From DATLED01 sp046597375 (lineage in GTDB: Bacteria > Actinomycetota > Acidimicrobiia > Acidimicrobiales > CADCTF01): a stretch of 5,189 nucleotides of DNA. A model generated the notes under the pieces. That model was given only the letters and a program-made list of their open reading frames with translations, was not told the origin of the DNA and searched no databases. How positions within the stretch are numbered: position 1 is the first letter of the stretch; each line of letters opens with the position of its first letter. Both the position numbers and the translations under genes were made by a program. Shown piece by piece: positions 5,131 through 5,189 of the stretch. The DNA is taken from the NCBI GenBank assembly GCA_046597375.1, contig JBKJKM010000175.1, forward strand, positions 1-5,189, read 5' to 3'.

Positions 5131-5189
5131 GCGCACGGCGGCCACGACGGCGTCGCGCTGCTCGACGGCCCGCAAGAGGTCCGCGCCTT
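5012..5189. repeat. Large spacerless inverted repeat (palindromic duplication of the larE 3' end)
   Basis: The arms are 5012-5100 and 5101-5189, 89 nt each, with symmetry centre between 5100 and 5101. Pairing base by base, 83 of 89 positions match. Mismatched pairs are 5019/5182, 5048/5153, 5058/5143, 5071/5130, 5092/5109 and the central 5100/5101, with no insertions or deletions. Pairing is still perfect at the window edge, so the repeat probably continues. The centre holds a short quasi-palindrome, 5093-5099 with 5102-5108 (ccctcga / tcgaggg), that belongs naturally to the codons for T-L-D-L-E-G. It could have served as the fold-back point. The arm is far too long for an ordinary terminator. 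Confidence 0.95.
5101..5189 (-). pseudogene. larE: Reversed, diverged copy of the larE 3' end (partial, continues off the right edge)
   Basis: Read on the minus strand from 5187, the right arm encodes GADLLRAVEQRDAVV, then AAVRSAGYRYVALE, nearly the same as the LarE C-terminus. Relative to the plus-strand copy there are four amino-acid changes (A to D, A to S, T to A, D to E) and two silent changes (GCT/GCG, GTC/GTG). No stop codon of its own is seen: past the centre the frame runs into the antisense of the first copy and stays open to 4237. It is therefore a tail-to-tail partial duplicate, a second larE allele or paralogue joined in reverse, or an artefactual join. It is not an independent complete gene within this window. 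Confidence 0.5.

Noticed and set aside
4237..5175. 312-residue open frame on the minus strand that begins like the LarE C-terminus
   Set aside because: Its start resembles LarE only because it lies in the inverted copy. The remainder is antisense of larE and alaX with no family motif. It is covered by the inverted-repeat entries.
5012..5189. Inverted repeat as a bidirectional terminator of larE
   Set aside because: The arms are 89 nt, lie mostly within coding sequence, copy the larE reading frame and have no flanking T-run, so a duplication explains them better.
1..5189. CRISPR array, tRNA or rRNA genes, insertion sequence or transposase
   Set aside because: No regularly spaced repeats, no tRNA-like or rRNA-like segments and no transposase motifs were seen by eye on either strand.

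Overview
This is a GC-rich (by eye about two-thirds G+C), densely coding stretch of bacterial chromosome. The style points to a high-GC actinobacterium, possibly near Acidimicrobiia: a lipoprotein-type solute-binding protein, a TTG start, and short gaps or overlaps between genes. That placement rests on sequence style only, since no rRNA or other marker gene is present.

The left half (1-2546, minus strand) is a branched-chain-amino-acid (HAAT/Liv-type) ABC transporter operon. It is read from right to left: a lipoprotein binding protein (livK-like, 1308-2546), the permease livH (299-1231, TTG start with a good ribosome binding site), and the beginning of a second permease-position gene (livM-like, 1-302, running off the window). 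livH and livM overlap by ATGA. A strong GC-rich hairpin lies between livK and livH. The ATPase genes livG and livF are not in the window and would be expected further left.

The middle (2635-3468, minus strand) holds a response regulator. It has a complete receiver domain, but its roughly 150-residue C-terminal half is not a recognisable DNA-binding domain. No histidine kinase is visible. It lies 88 bases upstream of livK on the same strand.

The right half (3579-5130, plus strand) is a divergent two-gene operon. It consists of an AlaX-type alanyl-tRNA editing protein and, overlapping it by 8 bases, a LarE-type ATP-dependent sacrificial sulfur transferase (nickel-pincer cofactor synthesis). 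Three 18-bp tandem repeats lie exactly on this junction. They supply the alaX stop codon and encode a PELS(N/D)Q repeat at the LarE N-terminus.

The most unusual structure is at the right end. Positions 5012-5189 form a near-perfect inverted repeat without a spacer: two 89-nt arms, 83 of 89 positions pairing, no indels, still pairing at the window edge. The right arm is a reversed, slightly diverged copy of the larE 3' end. It replaces the usual LarE C-terminus. It may be a real fold-back duplication or tail-to-tail larE pair, or a sequencing, amplification or assembly chimera at a contig end. The sequence alone cannot decide between these.
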